From Spirochaeta_B sp964398645 (lineage in GTDB: Bacteria > Spirochaetota > Spirochaetia > DSM-27196 > DSM-8902): 8,037 nucleotides of DNA. Shown here one piece after another: positions 6,489-8,037 of this stretch (position 1 is its first letter; every line of letters begins with the position of its first letter). Location of the stretch: NCBI GenBank assembly GCA_964398645.1, contig CAYNNU010000102.1, positions 1-8,037 on the forward strand. Reading direction: 5' to 3'. A program made the translations under genes and the position numbers. A model generated the notes under the pieces. That model searched no databases. It saw nothing but the letters and a program-made list of their open reading frames with translations, and was not told where the DNA came from.

Positions 6489-6495
6489 AAACAGT

Positions 6496-6530
6496 AAAAA
6501 ATGGGAGGGGGAGGCGCGACCCTCCCTCCC
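6496..6530 (-). terminator. Intrinsic terminator after flaB
   Basis: On the minus strand, GGGAGGGAGGG (6530-6520) pairs with CCTCCCCCTCCC (6514-6503): 7 G-C-rich pairs, one A-C mismatch, then 3 more pairs. The stem closes a short GC-rich loop and is followed by ATTTTTT (6502-6496). This is a classic rho-independent terminator about 48 nt after the flaB stop. It would keep flagellin mRNA abundant relative to flaG-fliD and the rest of the operon. Confidence 0.85.
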
Positions 6531-6532
6531 GG

Positions 6533-6567
6533 ATTCCAAAAGATGACGTCCAGAAATCTCTTGGAAT
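6533..6567 (-). other. Long hairpin in the flaB 3' UTR, before the terminator
   Basis: On the minus strand, ATTCCAAGAGAT (6567-6556) pairs with ATCTTTTGGAAT (6544-6533): 12 consecutive pairs including one G-U. The loop is 11 nt, TTCTGGACGTC. The hairpin lies between the flaB stop (6578) and the terminator stem. It likely protects the flagellin mRNA 3' end. The loop displays a GGA, so a CsrA contact is conceivable. Confidence 0.7.
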
Positions 6568-6577
6568 TAAACCAATG

Positions 6578-7432
6578 TTAACCAAGCAGTTGTAATACGC
6601 CCTGCGGAACGGCATTAGCTTGTGCCAGCATAGCCTGATTTGACTGGGTAAGGATCTGGTTTTTAACAAACTCAACCATTTCCGAAGCCATATCAGTGTC
6701 GCGGATAAGCGACTCAGCTGCCTGCAAGTTTTCTGAAGCTGATGCAATACCATTTTGAGCCATTTCAAAGCGGTTCTGGTATGCGCCAAGGTCAGCACGC
6801 TGGCGGTTAACTGCCTGCAGTGCAGTATCTACAGCACCAATTGCATTATTTGCGCTTGTTGGTGTAGAAATGGAAATGATTCCATTGTCGCCTTGTGCAT
6901 TCATCAGACCAAGTGACTCAGCGGTCATTGTGCCAATGAATACTTGTTCGCTCTGATCCATATTGGCACCAACCTGGAACTGCATTGCCCGGCTTGTTTC
7001 GCCAGTAGCTGCAAAAGCACCTGTCAGCATGTTCATGCCGTTAAACTGTGCATGGCTGGCAATTCGGTTGATTTCATCAACCAGCTGGGAAACTTCAACC
7101 TGGATTTGCATCCGGTCTTCAGCAGTGTAAATGCCGTTTGCCGATTGTACAGAGAGCTCACGGATACGGTGAAGAATGTCCTGGGTTTGCTGCAGATATC
7201 CTTCAGTAGTCTGGATGAACGATACAGCATTCTGCACGTTTCTTTCTGCTTGATTTAGACCTCGAATCTGGCTACGCATCTTTTCAGATACTGCCAGTCC
7301 CGATGCATCATCAGAACCACGGTTAATTCTTTGTCCTGAACTCAGTTTCTCGATGTTGTTCTGAATTGCCGACGTCCTGGTACCCAGTTGACGGTTGGCA
7401 AACGTCGCACTCGCGTTGTGGTTAATTATCAT
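6578..7432 (-). CDS. flaB: FlaB-type core flagellin
   Basis: This is a structural subunit of the periplasmic flagellar filament core. The 284-aa product begins MIINHNASATFANRQLG and contains 'KLSSGQRINRGSDDASGLAVSEKMRSQIRGLNQAE' (D0/D1 N-terminal helices), 'AEDRMQIQVEVSQLVDEINRIASHAQFNGMNML' and the C-terminal 'QRADLGAYQNRFE' and 'ESLIRDTDMASEMVEFVKNQIL' helices, ending QGVLQLLG. It lacks the surface D2/D3 domains of enteric flagellins, as expected for spirochaete FlaB. The reading frame is open to 7627, but the start is clearly the ATG at 7432: AAGGAGG lies 5 nt upstream and the spirochaete N-terminus begins there. It is followed by a 3' hairpin and a strong terminator. Its leader has features of CsrA control. 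Which FlaB paralogue (1, 2 or 3) it is cannot be decided here. Confidence 0.97.
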   Translation of the reverse strand: MIINHNASATFANRQLGTRTSAIQNNIEKLSSGQRINRGSDDASGLAVSEKMRSQIRGLNQAERNVQNAVSFIQTTEGYLQQTQDILHRIRELSVQSANGIYTAEDRMQIQVEVSQLVDEINRIASHAQFNGMNMLTGAFAATGETSRAMQFQVGANMDQSEQVFIGTMTAESLGLMNAQGDNGIISISTPTSANNAIGAVDTALQAVNRQRADLGAYQNRFEMAQNGIASASENLQAAESLIRDTDMASEMVEFVKNQILTQSNQAMLAQANAVPQGVLQLLG

Positions 7433-7436
7433 ATAA

Positions 7437-7473
7437 CCCTCCTTGATGGTGTGTATTGGGCATCCCTGCCCAA
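7437..7473 (-). promoter_or_regulatory. Putative two-site CsrA-binding leader of flaB, including its Shine-Dalgarno
   Basis: On the minus strand, TTGGGCA (7473-7467) and TGCCCAA (7462-7456) form a perfect 7-bp stem with loop GGGA. The apex reads CAGGGATG, a full match to the CARGGAUG core of the known CsrA selection consensus, with the GGA in the loop where CsrA prefers it. Downstream, CAAGGAGGG (7445-7437) is the Shine-Dalgarno and matches CARGGA. The two GGA motifs are 20 nt apart, within the distance range reported for one CsrA dimer bridging two sites. An upstream hairpin site plus an SD-overlapping site is the architecture established for B. subtilis hag. The SD is seen directly; CsrA binding is inferred. 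Confidence 0.7.
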
Positions 7474-7499
7474 CCTCTACCGAAAGGCTGTCTATGCGC

Positions 7500-7526
7500 T
7501 TGTCGCGCCCGCATATACAGTTTTTC
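7500..7526 (-). promoter_or_regulatory. Candidate sigma-28-like promoter of flaB
   Basis: On the minus strand, GAAA (7526-7523), a 15-nt spacer and CGCGACAA (7507-7500) partly match the flagellar sigma factor consensus TAAA-N15-GCCGATAA (3 of 4 and 5 of 8 positions). A start site about 7 nt further on, near 7492, would give a leader of about 60 nt that just includes the CsrA-like hairpin and Shine-Dalgarno. The match is imperfect, so this is tentative. Confidence 0.35.
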
Positions 7527-7553
7527 GGGGAAACCAGTCCCGATACACCGAAA

Positions 7554-7569
7554 GGCAGCCAAGGCTGCC
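7554..7569. other. Inverted repeat GGCAGCC-AA-GGCTGCC
   Basis: This is a perfect 7-bp palindrome arm pair with a 2-nt centre (as RNA, 6 bp with a tetraloop). It is located between the terminator of the upstream flagellin and the flaB promoter candidate. On the minus strand it is followed only by TTT, so terminator activity would be weak. It could serve as a second stop, a protein-binding palindrome, or an mRNA stem in readthrough transcripts. Confidence 0.4.
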
Positions 7570-7605
7570 GTTTGTGCGCATCGAAAGGTTTCTCCGACTT
7601 CCGGT

Positions 7606-7621
7606 AACACCAGAGGGTGTT
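7606..7621. other. Short hairpin AACACC-AGAG-GGTGTT
   Basis: A perfect 6-bp stem with a 4-nt loop sits between the large hairpin at 7635-7664 and the flaB promoter region. On the plus strand it runs into TTTTT, which could give weak termination of antisense transcripts entering the flagellin genes. On the minus strand it has no U-tract after it. Confidence 0.35.
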
Positions 7622-7634
7622 TTTCAAAGAACAC

Positions 7635-7664
7635 TAGGTATCCTCGGAAAACCGAGGATACCTA
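7635..7664 (-). terminator. Hairpin terminator after the upstream flagellin gene
   Basis: On the minus strand, TAGGTATCCTCGG (7664-7652) and CCGAGGATACCTA (7647-7635) form a perfect 13-bp stem closing a TTTT loop, 25 nt after the flagellin stop codon. The sequence that follows, GTGTTCTTTG, has an interrupted rather than continuous T-run. It may therefore be a leaky terminator or an mRNA-stabilising 3' hairpin rather than a full stop, and some readthrough into flaB is possible. Confidence 0.65.
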
Positions 7665-7689
7665 CTCTTACACTCTTAAGGATAATACT

Positions 7690-8037
7690 CTAACCCAAAA
7701 GTTGCAAGACTCCTTGTGTACGAACATTAGCCTGAGCAAGCATTGCCTGGCTAGATTGCAACAGAATCTGATTTTTCACAAAATCTGCTGACTCTTCGGC
7801 CATGTTTGCATCGCGGATTCGCGATTCAGCTGCTTGAAGGTTTTCTGCTCCTACATCCAAACCACGGGTAGCAAACTCCATACGGTTTTGGTATGCGCCC
7901 AAGTCAGCCCGCTGCTTGCTGATAATTTGCAGAGCTGAGTCCAGTGTTCCGATTGCTGTGTTGGCAGAATCGGGAGTGGACAAGCTGATTGGATCCTGAC
8001 CATCGTAGCTCAGTACCCCGAGTGCCTGTGCGGTCAT
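7690..8037 (-). CDS. Second FlaB-type flagellin (C-terminal part; gene continues past the window edge)
   Basis: The visible 115 residues align along their whole length with the C-terminus of the neighbouring flaB. They include 'ISLSTPDSANTAIGTLDSALQ', 'KQRADLGAYQNRMEFA', 'AENLQAAESRIRD' and the same ending QGVLQLLG (TAG stop at 7692-7690). Identity to the neighbour is roughly two thirds by eye. The first visible Met (MTAQALG) corresponds to an internal Met of flaB (MTAESLG), so the true start lies beyond 8037. A notable difference is 'RDANMAEESADFVKNQI' where the neighbour has the more usual 'RDTDMASEMVEFVKNQI'. The two genes are separated by 257 nt with a hairpin terminator and a separate leader, so they are probably expressed separately and form mixed filament cores, as in treponemes with several FlaB proteins. 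Confidence 0.95.
   Translation of the reverse strand: MTAQALGVLSYDGQDPISLSTPDSANTAIGTLDSALQIISKQRADLGAYQNRMEFATRGLDVGAENLQAAESRIRDANMAEESADFVKNQILLQSSQAMLAQANVRTQGVLQLLG

Larger units (their letters stand above)
7479..7589. repeat. Three spaced copies of an AYCGAAAGGY motif upstream of flaB
   Basis: On the plus strand, ACCGAAAGGC occurs at 7479-7488 and 7547-7556, and a variant ATCGAAAGGT at 7580-7589. All are in the same orientation, 68 and 33 bp apart. They flank the candidate promoter. They could be protein-binding sites, or chance repeats in a hairpin-rich region. Confidence 0.35.

Noticed and set aside
6479..6490. TTG start at 6490 for flaG
   Set aside because: The TTG overlaps the Shine-Dalgarno GGAGG that serves the ATG at 6478, and has no ribosome binding site of its own.
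7433..7627. In-frame 65-codon N-terminal extension of flaB
   Set aside because: The strong AAGGAGG ribosome binding site at 7444-7438 and the conserved spirochaete N-terminus MIINHN place the start at 7432. The extension covers the hairpin-rich leader and reads as low-quality protein.
1..8037. CRISPR array, insertion sequence, phage or tRNA/rRNA gene
   Set aside because: No regularly spaced repeats, transposase, integrase, terminal inverted repeats or cloverleaf-like sequence were seen; all long stretches are accounted for by chromosomal housekeeping and flagellar genes.

Overview
The window looks like chromosomal DNA from a free-living or host-associated spirochaete (Spirochaetales; genus not resolved). 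The strongest evidence is the FlaB-type core flagellin, whose N-terminus (MIINHN...), mid-region (AEDRMQIQVEVSQLVDEINRIASHAQFNGMN as a pattern) and C-terminus (QGVLQLLG) are characteristic of spirochaete periplasmic flagellins. A second flagellin copy lies beside it. The gene neighbourhood (flagellins, flaG, fliD, a PilZ protein, tsaE, tsaB) also matches, as far as I remember, the arrangement in treponemes. Base composition is moderate, with no sign of recent transfer, insertion sequences, CRISPR or RNA genes.

Layout. The left end (1-790, + strand) is the tail of a hook-filament operon: the last codons of flgL, then fliW and csrA, whose reading frames overlap by 7 nt. It meets a long minus-strand operon tail to tail with no spacer (csrA stop at 790, tsaB stop at 791). 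Read in its own direction, the minus-strand cluster runs: second flagellin (partial, 8037-7690); a 257-nt leader/intergenic region; complete flaB (7432-6578); a 3' hairpin and an intrinsic terminator (6567-6496); flaG (6478-6125); fliD (6091-4130); an unrecognised 302-aa protein (4108-3200); a YcgR-like PilZ protein (3196-2225); an 87-aa unknown (2219-1956); tsaE (1956-1492); and tsaB (1495-791). Gaps from fliD to tsaB are 21 nt or less, or overlaps, so flaG-to-tsaB is probably one transcription unit ending in two t6A tRNA-modification genes.

How the genes work together. FlaB flagellins form the periplasmic filament core, FliD is its cap, FlaG is a filament-associated protein, and the PilZ protein is a likely c-di-GMP receptor acting on motility. 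FliW and CsrA are the two trans-acting parts of the flagellin homeostasis switch: CsrA represses flagellin translation, FliW antagonises CsrA, and free flagellin titrates FliW. The most interesting signal is that the flaB leader in the same window appears to carry the cis-acting part. A perfect 7-bp hairpin with GGGA in its loop (7456-7473) matches the CsrA core CARGGAUG, and a second CARGGA site is embedded in the Shine-Dalgarno 20 nt downstream. This is the two-site arrangement described for Bacillus subtilis hag and reported for Borrelia flaB.

Two start corrections follow from ribosome binding sites. flaB starts at 7432, not further upstream. flaG starts at the ATG at 6478, because the in-frame TTG at 6490 lies within its own Shine-Dalgarno. 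The least explained genes are the 302-aa protein, in the place where fliS is often found, and the 87-aa protein between pilZ and tsaE.
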